The notes beneath the pieces were generated by a model. It was not told the origin of the DNA. It did not search any database and saw only the letters and a list, made by a program, of their open reading frames with translations. Positions 17,407-26,622 of a DNA stretch of 64,000 nt are shown here, one piece after another. A program made the translations under genes and the position numbers. Every line of letters starts with the position of its first letter. Position 1 is the first letter of the stretch. This DNA is from Thermoflexus sp. (lineage in GTDB: Bacteria > Chloroflexota > Anaerolineae > Aggregatilineales > Aggregatilineaceae), in NCBI GenBank assembly GCA_020724465.1, contig DYGX01000005.1, positions 1 through 64,000 of the forward strand. Reading direction: 5' to 3'.

Positions 17407-19950
17407 ATGGGCACTTCACGCTCGCTTGTATCGTTCGTGTTGCTGGCTCTCGCGCTCAGCTTGCTGGCGCCAGGGCTGGCGGGCACTCGTTTCGTGAGCG
17501 CGCAGGCGGGCTGCGAAGGAGCACCGCCTCCGCGCCTGATTCCTGGCGAGCGCGGCGCCGTCAGCTTCACCGATGGGCAGCCGCTCAACGTGCGCGCGGC
17601 GGCCTCGCTGGGCGCCGCCCGGATCGGGCAGTTGCCGGAAGGTACGCTGTTCGACGTGGTGGAAGGCCCCGCCTGCGCCGACGGGCTGTACTGGTGGCAG
17701 ATCAAAACATCCGATATCGCGGGGGTGATCGCGGAAGGGGCGGACGGCGTCTATTTTGTCGAGCCGATCGCCGAAGTGTGGCCGACGCCGTCGCAGGACA
17801 GCGGGCCACTGGTGCCACCGTTCGAGGGCGGGCCGCTGGCCGTCTGGGACTGGGCCGCGTTCATCGCCGACTCGTGGTACCAGGGCGTGCCGGACCCGCT
17901 GACCATCGCGCTGCCCGAACGCTATCAGGGCGACCTGCCCGGCCTGCCGGTCGATCTGAGCGCGGTGTTGTTCGTGGACGACGCCAAGCTGAACGCGGCG
18001 CAGCGCGCGCTGCTGGCGCAGAACGGGTTTGTGGTTGTGCCGGGCGGTTTTGAGCAGTTCCACATAGCCTACCAGGACTCAGCAGACTGGTCGATCGTCC
18101 CGCCGGGCTATGACTGGCAGGATGAAGCGACGGCCGGCGGGTACGGGCACGCCTACTTCGTGACCACGGACGCCGTGCTCCACGCGCTGCATTATATCTT
18201 CGACAACCTGCTGACCGACCTGGAGCGGGCGCGGTTTGGCGACCTGATGGTGCGCCGGGTGCTCGTTCCCACGCTGCGAGCGGCGCACGCCCAGACGGCC
18301 GAGGCCGCCGGTACGCCGCTGGCAGAAGCCGCGCGCGCGGCGGAGCTGTATCTGGCCGTGGGCCTGGAGCTGTACGCGCCCGGCGAAGCGGCGGCCATCG
18401 CCGGGCCGGATCTGGCTGCCGAGGCTCAGGCGATCGCGGCGCTGGCGCTGGCCGGCGAGGGCCAGCACAAGGTGCCGTTCCTGGGCGGTTATCGGGAAGA
18501 CTTCAGCCAGTACCGCCCGCGCGGTCACTACGCGGGCGACGAGGCGCTGGAACGCTACTTCCGGGGCACGATGTGGATGAGCCGGATCACCTTTCTGGCG
18601 AGCGATCCCGACGCCACCCGAATCGCGCTGATGCTGCTGCGGGCGCTGCGTGCGGCGCCGGGCGCGCTTGAGGGCTGGACCACGCTGCACGACACGCTGA
18701 GCTTCCTGATCGGCCCGGTTGACGACCTGGGTCCGCCGGAGTACGCGCCGTTGGTGGATGCGGCATTCGGCCCGGAGATGCCGCTCGACGCGCTGGCGGA
18801 CGGCACCCGGCTGGATGCGTTCCGCCAAGAGCTGGCCACACTGCCCGCGCCGCGCGTGAACGGGCTGATCGTCCCCGACGACACGACCGCCGAAGAACTG
18901 ACCGAGGGTACGCGCGGCTTCCGCTTCATGGGCCAGCGTTTCACGCTCGACGGCTACGTCATGCAGCAGCTCATGTATCCCTACGTCGGCACGCGCGAGA
19001 ACCCGCGCCTGCTGCCCCTGGGGCTGGATGTGCCCGCGGCGGTCGCCGGGTCCGAGGTGGCTTACCGGCTGGCCATCCAGGCAGGCGCCGGGGATTTTCT
19101 CAACTACGACACGCAGGTTCTCAAGCTGGCGTCCGAACTGGGTGTGCTGAGCGACGACCAGTGGCTGGAGAACACCTACGGCGCGTGGTTGTGGGCGCTG
19201 CGCCCGCTGTGGGGGCGCGCACCGAGTGCCGCCGCCTATCCAGAGCTGATGCTGACGGAAGCCTGGCTGCGCAAAGACCTGCAAACCGGGCTGGCAAGCT
19301 GGACCGAGCTGAAGCACGACACGGTACTCTACGTCAAACAGCCGACCGGTTTCGGCGGGGGCGGCCCGCCGCTCGCCAGCTTCGGCTATGTCGAGCCGAA
19401 CCCGCTGGTCTTTGCGCGGGTCGCGGTCGTCGCGGCGCTGACCTACCAGGGGCTGGCCGGGCAGGGTTTCCTGGAGACGCCCGGCGAGGCTTTCCTCGAT
19501 CCCGTGCTGACCACGCTGCAGGAGCTGCGCACCCTGGGGATGCAGTCGGCGCGTCTGGCGGAGATGGCCCGTCGCGAGCTGGCCGGCGAGCCGCTCAGCG
19601 AGGATGATTACTGGCTGATCCTGGGGTTTGGTAACTACCTGCACGGCCTGCTGTACACGCTCTGGCAGGGCGAAGGCGAGCCGGACCCGGTGGCGCTGGT
19701 GACGGATGTCGCCAGCAATCCGAGCGCGGGGCTGGCGTTGCAGGAAGCGGTCGGCAACGTGGACCTGATCTACGTCGTCGTGCCGCTGCCGGACGGCTCG
19801 CTGCAACTGGTGCGCGGCGGCGTGTTCAGCTACTACGAGTTCCTGCACAACATCAACGACCGGATGACGGATGACGCCTGGCGCGCGCAGGTGGCAAGCG
19901 GCGATCTGCCGCCCCGCCCCGCGTGGGCAAGCGCGTTCTTCAGCGATTGA
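17407..19950 (+). CDS. Secreted DUF3160 protein with N-terminal SH3b domain
   Basis: 847 residues. A signal peptide (about 1-33, ending VSAQA) is followed by a bacterial SH3 domain (about 45-120: PLNVRAAASLGAARIGQLPEGTLF...YWWQIK). A long alpha-rich DUF3160 region (about 195-840) follows, containing FVTTDAVLHALHYIFDNLL and later TELKHDTVLYVKQPTG and GFGNYLHGLLYT. DUF3160 has no known biochemical function and is common in Chloroflexota and some archaea. It has a strong G-rich ribosome binding site and a terminator hairpin 13 bp after the stop. Confidence 0.9.
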   Translation: MGTSRSLVSFVLLALALSLLAPGLAGTRFVSAQAGCEGAPPPRLIPGERGAVSFTDGQPLNVRAAASLGAARIGQLPEGTLFDVVEGPACADGLYWWQIKTSDIAGVIAEGADGVYFVEPIAEVWPTPSQDSGPLVPPFEGGPLAVWDWAAFIADSWYQGVPDPLTIALPERYQGDLPGLPVDLSAVLFVDDAKLNAAQRALLAQNGFVVVPGGFEQFHIAYQDSADWSIVPPGYDWQDEATAGGYGHAYFVTTDAVLHALHYIFDNLLTDLERARFGDLMVRRVLVPTLRAAHAQTAEAAGTPLAEAARAAELYLAVGLELYAPGEAAAIAGPDLAAEAQAIAALALAGEGQHKVPFLGGYREDFSQYRPRGHYAGDEALERYFRGTMWMSRITFLASDPDATRIALMLLRALRAAPGALEGWTTLHDTLSFLIGPVDDLGPPEYAPLVDAAFGPEMPLDALADGTRLDAFRQELATLPAPRVNGLIVPDDTTAEELTEGTRGFRFMGQRFTLDGYVMQQLMYPYVGTRENPRLLPLGLDVPAAVAGSEVAYRLAIQAGAGDFLNYDTQVLKLASELGVLSDDQWLENTYGAWLWALRPLWGRAPSAAAYPELMLTEAWLRKDLQTGLASWTELKHDTVLYVKQPTGFGGGGPPLASFGYVEPNPLVFARVAVVAALTYQGLAGQGFLETPGEAFLDPVLTTLQELRTLGMQSARLAEMARRELAGEPLSEDDYWLILGFGNYLHGLLYTLWQGEGEPDPVALVTDVASNPSAGLALQEAVGNVDLIYVVVPLPDGSLQLVRGGVFSYYEFLHNINDRMTDDAWRAQVASGDLPPRPAWASAFFSD

Positions 19951-19963
19951 GCGGCGCAAGCGC

Positions 19964-19994
19964 ATCGGGCGGCCCACGGCCGCCCGATCTTTAC
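19964..19994 (+). terminator. Terminator after the DUF3160 gene
   Basis: A perfect 10-bp stem (ATCGGGCGGC 19964-19973, GCCGCCCGAT 19979-19988) with a 5-nt loop, followed by CTTTACACCCCTTTT. Confidence 0.7.
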
Positions 19995-20082
19995 ACCCCT
20001 TTTACGCTGTGTTCCCCAAATCTATCCTAGAATGAAAGCAGCGCCCTGGGGCCGCTGGCCCTCGTTGCCCACGGAGGACACC

Positions 20083-21651
20083 ATGAATCTCTCTCGCTGG
20101 CGCCGTGTGGTTCCGCTGCTGTTGCTTGGCCTGGCCGCCGCGCTGCTGCCGGTTACCGGCGGCGTCGAGCGCGCGGCAGGCGGCGGGCCGTGGTCCGCCT
20201 GGATCTACAACGACGCAACCGGCGCGCTGGTCCGTGTGTTTCCGGACGGCGTCGCGCCCGAATCGTACCTGTTCCCGCTGCCCACCGGTGTTTCGAGCCT
20301 GCCTTACTCGCTGGCGTTTTCGCGCACTGGCGACCGCTTCGCCGCCTGCCTGACCGATGACGCCGGGGTGACCTCGGTGCGCGTCTACGACATCTACGAC
20401 GCGCTCTATCGCGGCGCTTACGTCGCGTCTGGGCGGGTGGAAGGTTGCTGGCTGGAAAGATACGCGTTTAGCGAGGACGGCTCGCAGTTGGCGTTTGGCC
20501 TGTTCAATCACTACCCGTTTGACGCGGATCCCCGGCCGGGGTGGGAGTTGATCGTGATGGATGCGCAGACGGGCGCGGTGCTGCACCGCCTGGCCGCCGA
20601 CGACCCGGTCGTGACGGCGCTGGGGATCGATGTGGGCGGCACGATCCCGGCGGTGGTGACGTTCGAGATGCAGACGCCCGCCACGCCGGGACGAATCGCT
20701 TTCCGGCCGGTGCTGTACGGCATGGAAGGCATGCCGGAATACCACAGCCTGATCTGGCAGCTCGATGATGGCAGTGTGCGCGTCGAAGGGCTGCACGGTA
20801 AGGGCGTGCTGGACCTGCTGCTGCCAACCGGCGAGATGCTGTATCTGGACGAGTTCGACCATTTGCCGAAAGGCGTGCTGGAAGGGCCGGGCTTTCTCTA
20901 CAACGTCGTGCTGTACGCCAACCCGTCGGGCGACCATTACCCGGTCTATCACGCCGGCGCGGTGGTGCTTGGCTCCCCGGCCTTCATCGACGACGGGCGC
21001 CGCTTTGCGGTCATGACCTATGCGCCGCCGGGACCGCCGGACTGGTTCGCGCTCGACCGCAACGGGACCAGCACGCCGCTGCCGGTTGAGGGCGAGACGT
21101 ACCGCGTGTGGGGCACACCGGATGGCTACGTATATCTGGTGGGCGGCGGTGTGGAACCGGCGGTGCCTGCCGTGCGGTATGCGCGCTTTATGCCAGATGG
21201 CTCGCTCGAGACATTCGAGGCGTGGAGCGGCGTGCCCGGTGAATACTGGCGGCTGGTGTGGGTCAGCCCGCTGACCGGCGGCGAAGATCTGCCGCCGTTT
21301 GCGCCGATGCCGATGCTCGGCGAGCCGCCCGCCCTGCCGCCGACGGCGACAGCCGCGCCGGCTTTCCCCACGCCCACGACCACGCCCACCGGGTTGACGA
21401 TCGGCGGCTACGCGGCGGTCAACACCACAGCCGGGGATATGCTGCGGGTGCGCAGCGGCCCTGGCCTGGAGCACGGGGTGCTGTTCCTGCTGCCGAGCCG
21501 CACAATTGTCATCGTGCGCGAGGGGCCGGTTTCCGGCAGTGGCTATACCTGGTGGCGAGTCGAGACGCTTGACGGGCGCACGGGTTGGGCCGTGGACGGC
21601 GTACCCGAAGGAGACGGCTGGCTGCCGACGCTCATCCCGTCGGCCGGGTGA
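20083..21651 (+). CDS. Secreted WD40/propeller-like protein with C-terminal SH3b domain
   Basis: 522 residues. A signal peptide (about 1-32) precedes a beta-rich region whose repeats resemble WD40/PD40 blades (LAFSRTGDRFAACLTDDAG, YAFSEDGSQLAFGLF). A Pro/Thr-rich linker (about 410-435) leads to an SH3b domain (about 445-510: DMLRVRSGPGLEHGVLFLLP...YTWWRVET). The ATG at 20083 has GGAGGA six bases upstream. It resembles the larger surface protein at 46992-49874 in architecture. TAGAATGA about 52 bp upstream may be the -10 region. Confidence 0.78.
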   Translation: MNLSRWRRVVPLLLLGLAAALLPVTGGVERAAGGGPWSAWIYNDATGALVRVFPDGVAPESYLFPLPTGVSSLPYSLAFSRTGDRFAACLTDDAGVTSVRVYDIYDALYRGAYVASGRVEGCWLERYAFSEDGSQLAFGLFNHYPFDADPRPGWELIVMDAQTGAVLHRLAADDPVVTALGIDVGGTIPAVVTFEMQTPATPGRIAFRPVLYGMEGMPEYHSLIWQLDDGSVRVEGLHGKGVLDLLLPTGEMLYLDEFDHLPKGVLEGPGFLYNVVLYANPSGDHYPVYHAGAVVLGSPAFIDDGRRFAVMTYAPPGPPDWFALDRNGTSTPLPVEGETYRVWGTPDGYVYLVGGGVEPAVPAVRYARFMPDGSLETFEAWSGVPGEYWRLVWVSPLTGGEDLPPFAPMPMLGEPPALPPTATAAPAFPTPTTTPTGLTIGGYAAVNTTAGDMLRVRSGPGLEHGVLFLLPSRTIVIVREGPVSGSGYTWWRVETLDGRTGWAVDGVPEGDGWLPTLIPSAG

Positions 21652-21684
21652 GCAGCCTCAGGCACGATCGCGGGGGCATAAGAG

Positions 21685-21714
21685 AGCGGCGGGGCTTCGG
21701 GCGGCCCCGCCGCT
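21685..21714 (+). terminator. Strong hairpin between convergent genes
   Basis: An 11-bp perfect stem (AGCGGCGGGGC and its complement) with an 8-nt loop, 33 bp after the stop at 21651. No T-run follows, so the role as a terminator is likely but not certain. Confidence 0.5.
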
Positions 21715-21809
21715 GAGTAGTGGGGTCGGCCCCTGCCAGCCGGGTATTGACAGGGACCTGGGCCTCAGCGGCCCGTCCGGGTAGACGGACCGCGTGCCTT
21801 CAGTGTTGT

Positions 21810-23450
21810 TTAGCGGCCCTTGCCTTTGCCGGGGTTAGACTTGGGAGCCTTATCCGGTTTGGGAGCCTTGTCCGGTTTGCCCGTGGTTTCGGGCTTGCCG
21901 GGGGCCTTGTCTTTCGCCTGACCAGGCGGCAGCGGGCGGCCAGCGTCCATCGCTTCGACCTCAACCTCATCGCCGTCGTCCATGCCGTCGTCGGCCTCGT
22001 CGCCCTCGTCATCATCCGTCACGAACTTGACCTTCCCGGAGATGACCTGGCCGGGTGCCAGGGCGCTGGGGTGAACGTCGAAGTCCTTCTTGATCTGGCC
22101 CCAGCCCAGGCCGGAGCTCTTCATGTCCAGCAGGTCCTGGGCGGTGGCTTCCTGATCGTTCAGCTCGCCGAGGATCAGCGCGCGCGCGATCTCGCCGAAG
22201 CCGAAGCCGTCGCAGTGCCACTGCATGATCTGGCCGTAGGAAACGTCAAACGCTTCGGCCAGGCGGGCGCCCACCGGGTGCGGATCCGCACCGACGCAGA
22301 CCTCGAATTCTTCCTCGTCTTCGGTGTCGCAGGCATCGCCAACACCGTCGCCGTCAGCGTCCGCCTGATCCGGATTGTAGACAGCCGGGCAGTTGTCCAG
22401 CGCGTCGACCACGCCGTCCTCGTCGGTATCGACCAGGTCCGGGTCGCAGGCGTCGCCGATGCCGTCGCCATCGCTATCCAGTTGATCGTTATTGGGGACC
22501 AGCGGGCAGTTGTCCAGTGCGTCGACAATGCCGTCGTTGTCCGTATCCATGAAGTCCGGGTCGCAGGCGTCGCCAACGCCGTCACCGTCGCTGTCAAGCT
22601 GGTCGGCGTTGGGCGTCAGCGGGCAGTTGTCGACCGCATCCGGCACGCCGTCCTGGTCGGCGTCCATGAAATCCGGGTCGCAGGCGTCGCCGATGCCGTC
22701 ACCGTCGCTGTCCGCCTGGGTCGGATTGTATGTCAGCGGGCAGTTGTCCAGCGCGTCAACCACGCCGTCCTCGTCGGTGTCGACCAGGTCCGGGTCGCAG
22801 GCGTCGCCGATGCCGTCACCGTCGCTGTCCGCCTGGTCATTGTTGGCGACCAGCGGGCAGTTGTCCAGCGCGTCGACAATCCCGTCGTTGTCGGTGTCGA
22901 TCAGGTCCGGGTCGCAGGCGTCGCCAACGCCGTCACCGTCGCTGTCCGCCTGGTCCGGGTTGTAGACGGCCGGGCAGTTGTCCAGCGCGTCGACAAACCC
23001 ATCCTCGTCAGAGTCGACCAGGTCCGGGTCGCAGACGTCGCCAACGCCGTCACCGTCGCTGTCTGCCTGGTCCGGGTTCGGGATGGTCGGACAGTTGTCT
23101 GCGTCGTTGGGGATGCCGTCGTCGTCTGCGTCATCATCCAGCACGAGCGTCAGCGTGAAGAGGCTGTCGTCGCTCAGCAGATAGCCGGTGACGGTCACGA
23201 CATCGCCCACTTTTAGGCTCAGCGGGTCGAACTTACCCGCCGGATCGACGCGGACGCCGTCCACCACGATGTAGCCTGCTGTAACAACCTGAACCTCACC
23301 CGTAATTTCGACCACCACGTCGAAGGTGTCGTCGCCGCCATCCTGCGCTTGCACTGCCGTTGGCGCCGGCATGTAGATCGCCATGCCGAGCACAAGCGCC
23401 GCCGTGATAAGAATGGCCTGTATTCCGATCAAGAGCTTCCGTTCGACCAT
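21810..23450 (-). CDS. Secreted calcium-binding protein with seven thrombospondin type 3 repeats
   Basis: 546 residues. A signal peptide or N-terminal anchor (about 7-35) precedes a small beta domain (about 42-105, DUF5666-like). Seven TSP3 repeats follow, each with paired DxDxDG-type loops and a DNCP motif, spaced exactly 39 residues (117 bp) apart. After them comes a Cys-containing domain ([19 protein letters not shown]...GWGQIKKDF) that I associate with secreted Chloroflexota proteins. The tail is acidic then Lys/Pro-rich ([12 protein letters not shown]). Calcium binding is expected from the Asp loops. The ATG at 23450 has AAGGAG about ten bases upstream. The leader can fold into a strong nested structure. 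Confidence 0.88.
   Translation of the reverse strand: MVERKLLIGIQAILITAALVLGMAIYMPAPTAVQAQDGGDDTFDVVVEITGEVQVVTAGYIVVDGVRVDPAGKFDPLSLKVGDVVTVTGYLLSDDSLFTLTLVLDDDADDDGIPNDADNCPTIPNPDQADSDGDGVGDVCDPDLVDSDEDGFVDALDNCPAVYNPDQADSDGDGVGDACDPDLIDTDNDGIVDALDNCPLVANNDQADSDGDGIGDACDPDLVDTDEDGVVDALDNCPLTYNPTQADSDGDGIGDACDPDFMDADQDGVPDAVDNCPLTPNADQLDSDGDGVGDACDPDFMDTDNDGIVDALDNCPLVPNNDQLDSDGDGIGDACDPDLVDTDEDGVVDALDNCPAVYNPDQADADGDGVGDACDTEDEEEFEVCVGADPHPVGARLAEAFDVSYGQIMQWHCDGFGFGEIARALILGELNDQEATAQDLLDMKSSGLGWGQIKKDFDVHPSALAPGQVISGKVKFVTDDDEGDEADDGMDDGDEVEVEAMDAGRPLPPGQAKDKAPGKPETTGKPDKAPKPDKAPKSNPGKGKGR
22330..23130 (-). repeat. 117-bp in-frame tandem repeat (TSP3 units)
   Basis: The GGGCAGTTG landmark recurs at 22387, 22504, 22621, 22738, 22855 and 22972, exactly 117 bp apart, with a degenerate seventh copy near 23089. 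Each unit encodes one TSP3 repeat. Near-identity suggests recent duplication or homogenisation. Confidence 0.9.
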
Positions 23451-23472
23451 GTGTTTTCTCTCCTTCGTTTTT

Positions 23473-23549
23473 CCGTCTCATGAATTTGGCTGGGACCGGC
23501 GCTTCAGCTCCGGCTTCAAGCCGGTCGGTGGGTGTAACCTGTGAGACGG
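23473..23549 (-). promoter_or_regulatory. Structured leader of the TSP3 gene
   Basis: On the minus strand the leader has an outer perfect 8-bp stem (bases 23542-23549 with 23473-23480) enclosing a perfect 7-bp stem (GACCGGC 23494-23500 with GCCGGTC 23520-23526). The outer 3' arm ends about 22 bases before the ATG, close to the AAGGAG. The nested fold could control translation. I do not recognise it as a known riboswitch. Confidence 0.5.
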
Positions 23550-23662
23550 ATGCTTAAACGCCGCGCAGACGCGCAGCACTGAACCGGTCCAGCTACACGC
23601 TATACCGGGCGGCGCGGGGCAATTTAACTGGTACTTTAGTGCCAGAAACCGGGGTGTGAGAG

Positions 23663-23698
23663 AAAAAGCCGCGGGGCGATCGGCGTGATCGCCCCGCG
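23663..23698 (-). terminator. Intrinsic terminator after the HerA-like ATPase gene
   Basis: A perfect 11-bp stem (CGCGGGGCGAT 23670-23680, complement 23688-23698) with a 7-nt loop. Read leftward, it is followed by GCTTTTTC. Confidence 0.9.
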
Positions 23699-23730
23699 AC
23701 GCAGGGAAAAGCGCAAGGATTCGGACGCTG

Positions 23731-26460
23731 TTACGCGTTCCAGGCCGGGAGCAGAAGCGGCTGCCCGTTGGCCGTGATCAGCCAGTGCGGGCGCCACCCG
23801 ATGCCGAAAATGCCCAGGTAGATATCTTTCTTGTACGGCGAGATGCGATATTCCTCAACCAGCGACGCCGCTTCGCCCCAGTAAGCGTTGGCTTCGGCCA
23901 GGGCATGCTGGAATTCCTGCTCCTTCTCGTAAAGCTGGCGCTCCAGCTCGGCGATCTGGGCTTCCGATTTGTAGATGTCTTCCTGGATATAGCCCTTGTA
24001 GCGGCGGGTGCGACTGACGCGCGACAGCGTGTACGTGGTGCGCCCGCGCAGCAAGCTGAGCAGCGCCTCGCCGGTGGTGAACAGTTCCTCGTTCTTGGCC
24101 TCTTGAAGCTGCTGGCGCTCGCCTTCCAGCCCACGCGCGATCTGGCGCAGGCGCCCCTCCAGTTTGTCGAATTCGACGGCATAGCGCCGCGTGATCTGGT
24201 CGACGGCCTCGTCGCGCCGCTGCCGGGCGATTGCCTGGGCCTGAACCAGAAAGTCGCGGCGGCGCATGTCCGGGCTGCCGTACAGGTCCAGCACGGGGTT
24301 ATGGGGCACGGCGACGCCGGCCGTCTGGTAGATCGTCTCGATCAGATCGTTCTTGAGCGCGGTCAGGCGCCTGGAATCTGCCAGCCCAGGCGGCAGGTCC
24401 ATGAAGGCCGCGTCGCCGGCGGGTTGCTGCGAGAGGCGTTTGGGATCGACCGGGGGCACTTCGTGCTCGTCCCAATGCACCAGCCCGGCGTTCGACACAT
24501 CCGGGACGTGGTAGGCGTAGGTGCGTGTGAACGTCAGGTTCGCCTTGCGATCGGTGTAGCGCACATCGGCCTGGGCGAAGAGCACCGGGCTGTAGACCAG
24601 CCGCGCACCCCCCGCCGCCGGGACGGCCAGCCCGGTTTGCTGCTGCCACTGCGCGCGGGCCTGGTCGGGCATGCGTTCCAGCGGCAGATAGTACTGGTTG
24701 ATCGAGGCCGCAACCGGCGGCGGGGCAGCATTGAGGCCCGCCATCTGAGGCTCCGGCGCGCGCGGAGCGACGACCGTCGGCAGGGCCGGCTCGGCAGGCG
24801 GGATGTCCTCGACCCCGGCAGGCAGCGAGACGGGCCGCACCGGCGGCGCGTCGAAGTCCGGCAGGGTTGCCGGGCGCGGTGTGGCCTGCGGTTCGGGCAT
24901 CTCGGGCAGGGTGGCCGGGGGCGGTGTCGACCCGGCCAGGATGGGAGTCTCAAGAGGCCCGCCCTGCTCCGGCAGGCGATCGGGGGGTGGGGGTGCGGCG
25001 TGCCGCGCCTGCAACTCCGCGTAGGTCTGGTAATAGGGTTTCTGCCGCTGATCGGCCATCAACTGGCGGATCTGCTGGCGGGTGAGCGGCCCGCGCAAAT
25101 AGCTCATCGCCCAGCGCGTGTGCATGGGGAACGCCCCACCGCTGTCGTGGACGTTGTGCATGATAAAGACGCGCGGGTCGATGCTGCTCAGCATGCGGTC
25201 GATGTCATCGATGTTGAACGGATGGTTGGCCGACTGAAGTGATTCCAGCCCGGTCAGCACGCGGTTCTTGTCGTTTTCGGTTTGCAGCTTGCCGATGAAC
25301 CACGTCCCGGCGTTCGACAGGCCCTTGTAGTCCAGGTCGCCGGGGTTCTGCGTGGCAAGCACCAGCCCCACGCCGAAGGCGCGCGCCTGCTTGAGCAGCC
25401 GCAGCAGCGGCTCTTTGCTGGGCGGGTTGCGCGGGTGCGGCGGGAAGAAGCCGAAGACCTCGTCGAAGTACAGGATCGAGCGCAGGCTGGTGGTGCCGCT
25501 GAGGGTGCGCATCCAGGCCAGCATGTTCTCGAGCAGCAGCGTGACGATGAACATGCGCTCGGCGTCGTTCAGGTGCGCCACGTAGAAGATGCTGACGCGC
25601 GGCTTGCCCTCGGGCGTATAGAGCAGGCTCTGGATGTCGAGCGGCTCGCCCTGCAACCAGCTCTGGAAGCTCGGCGCAGCGATGATGTTGTTCAGGTCCA
25701 TCGCCAGGCTGAAGCGATCTTTTTCGGGGAAGAACGTGTCTACGTCGAAGACGCCCAGCTTGGCGAAGGGCGGTTTCTGGACGCGCAGAATCACGTCTTC
25801 GAGCGTCAGGTCCTGCCCCAGGCGCCAGGCGTGCTCGAAGATGTTGGCGATCAGCACGTGCTCGCGGTCCTTGACCGGCTCGACCTGTTTGCCGACCAGC
25901 GCCAGCAGCGCGGTCACAATGCCGCTGATGCGCTCGCGATGCAGCTCCTCGTCGGCCTCGAACCCGTCGCGCGGGGCTTGCATGGCGTCGATGATGCTGA
26001 CCGGCAGTCCGGAATCCGAGCCGGGCGTGTAGATGCTGAAACGGGCGTTGGCTTTGAGCCGCGCCAGTCGCTGCGGCGTGATGCCCCAGCTCGCCAGGCC
26101 GTCGCGCCACTGCTGCGCGACTTCCTGCGCATACTCGTCGACTTCCATGCCCGCACGCCGCGCGTCGTCGATGTTGACCCAGGGCGCGAAGTCTTCCGGG
26201 CGCAGTTCCGGGAAGGTCAGCATGAGGTTGGTGATGTCGCCCTTCGGGTCGATCACGATGGACGGGATGTTGTCCATCACCGCTTCTTCGAGCAGGGTGA
26301 TGCACAGCCCCGTCTTGCCGCTGCCGGTCATGCCGACCACCACGGCGTGCGTGGTCAGATCGCGCGAGTCGTAATACACGATCTCGTCGATCAGCCGGCG
26401 GGTGGTCGGGTCGAAGCGGCGGCCAAGATAGAAGGTGGTGGGGGCTTCAATAAAGGGCAT
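23731..26460 (-). CDS. HerA/FtsK-like P-loop ATPase with C-terminal coiled coil
   Basis: 909 residues. The Walker A motif VVGMTGSGKT is at 41-50 and IPSIVIDPKGD follows. The Walker B region RSILYFDEVFGFFPP (about 325) and the sensor-like LVLATQNPGDLDYKGL identify a HerA/VirB4-type (DUF87) ATPase. A Pro/Ala-rich linker (about 500-590) connects to a C-terminal half with a beta region and a long coiled coil (about 730-860, rich in Glu, Gln and Arg). Such ATPases pump DNA or act in membrane-linked motors; the substrate is unknown. No nuclease partner such as NurA is adjacent. It is the last gene of a leftward cluster and has a strong terminator. Confidence 0.82.
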   Translation of the reverse strand: MPFIEAPTTFYLGRRFDPTTRRLIDEIVYYDSRDLTTHAVVVGMTGSGKTGLCITLLEEAVMDNIPSIVIDPKGDITNLMLTFPELRPEDFAPWVNIDDARRAGMEVDEYAQEVAQQWRDGLASWGITPQRLARLKANARFSIYTPGSDSGLPVSIIDAMQAPRDGFEADEELHRERISGIVTALLALVGKQVEPVKDREHVLIANIFEHAWRLGQDLTLEDVILRVQKPPFAKLGVFDVDTFFPEKDRFSLAMDLNNIIAAPSFQSWLQGEPLDIQSLLYTPEGKPRVSIFYVAHLNDAERMFIVTLLLENMLAWMRTLSGTTSLRSILYFDEVFGFFPPHPRNPPSKEPLLRLLKQARAFGVGLVLATQNPGDLDYKGLSNAGTWFIGKLQTENDKNRVLTGLESLQSANHPFNIDDIDRMLSSIDPRVFIMHNVHDSGGAFPMHTRWAMSYLRGPLTRQQIRQLMADQRQKPYYQTYAELQARHAAPPPPDRLPEQGGPLETPILAGSTPPPATLPEMPEPQATPRPATLPDFDAPPVRPVSLPAGVEDIPPAEPALPTVVAPRAPEPQMAGLNAAPPPVAASINQYYLPLERMPDQARAQWQQQTGLAVPAAGGARLVYSPVLFAQADVRYTDRKANLTFTRTYAYHVPDVSNAGLVHWDEHEVPPVDPKRLSQQPAGDAAFMDLPPGLADSRRLTALKNDLIETIYQTAGVAVPHNPVLDLYGSPDMRRRDFLVQAQAIARQRRDEAVDQITRRYAVEFDKLEGRLRQIARGLEGERQQLQEAKNEELFTTGEALLSLLRGRTTYTLSRVSRTRRYKGYIQEDIYKSEAQIAELERQLYEKEQEFQHALAEANAYWGEAASLVEEYRISPYKKDIYLGIFGIGWRPHWLITANGQPLLLPAWNA

Positions 26461-26622
26461 GCCGTTCTGCCTCTCTGGAACGCGCGTGGCTGCCGCGCGC
26501 GGGCTACCGTCGAACGATGTGATGCTAAGTTTAGCACGGATTTTCTAGGGTGGGGATGGATTTAACCACCGCCGTATCAGCCTCAGCCTGCGCTGCGGGC
26601 GATCGCTCCGGCATGCCGCGTG

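Noticed and set aside
18079-19977. 632-codon frame antisense to the DUF3160 gene
   Set aside because: Shadow frame; the plus-strand product has a signal peptide and recognised domains.
21720-23216. 498-codon frame antisense to the TSP3 repeats
   Set aside because: Val/Ala/Asp repeats arise only from the reverse reading of the 117-bp repeat.
23473-23549. c-di-GMP or cobalamin riboswitch before the TSP3 gene
   Set aside because: The conserved core sequences of these classes are absent; only an unclassified structure is supported.
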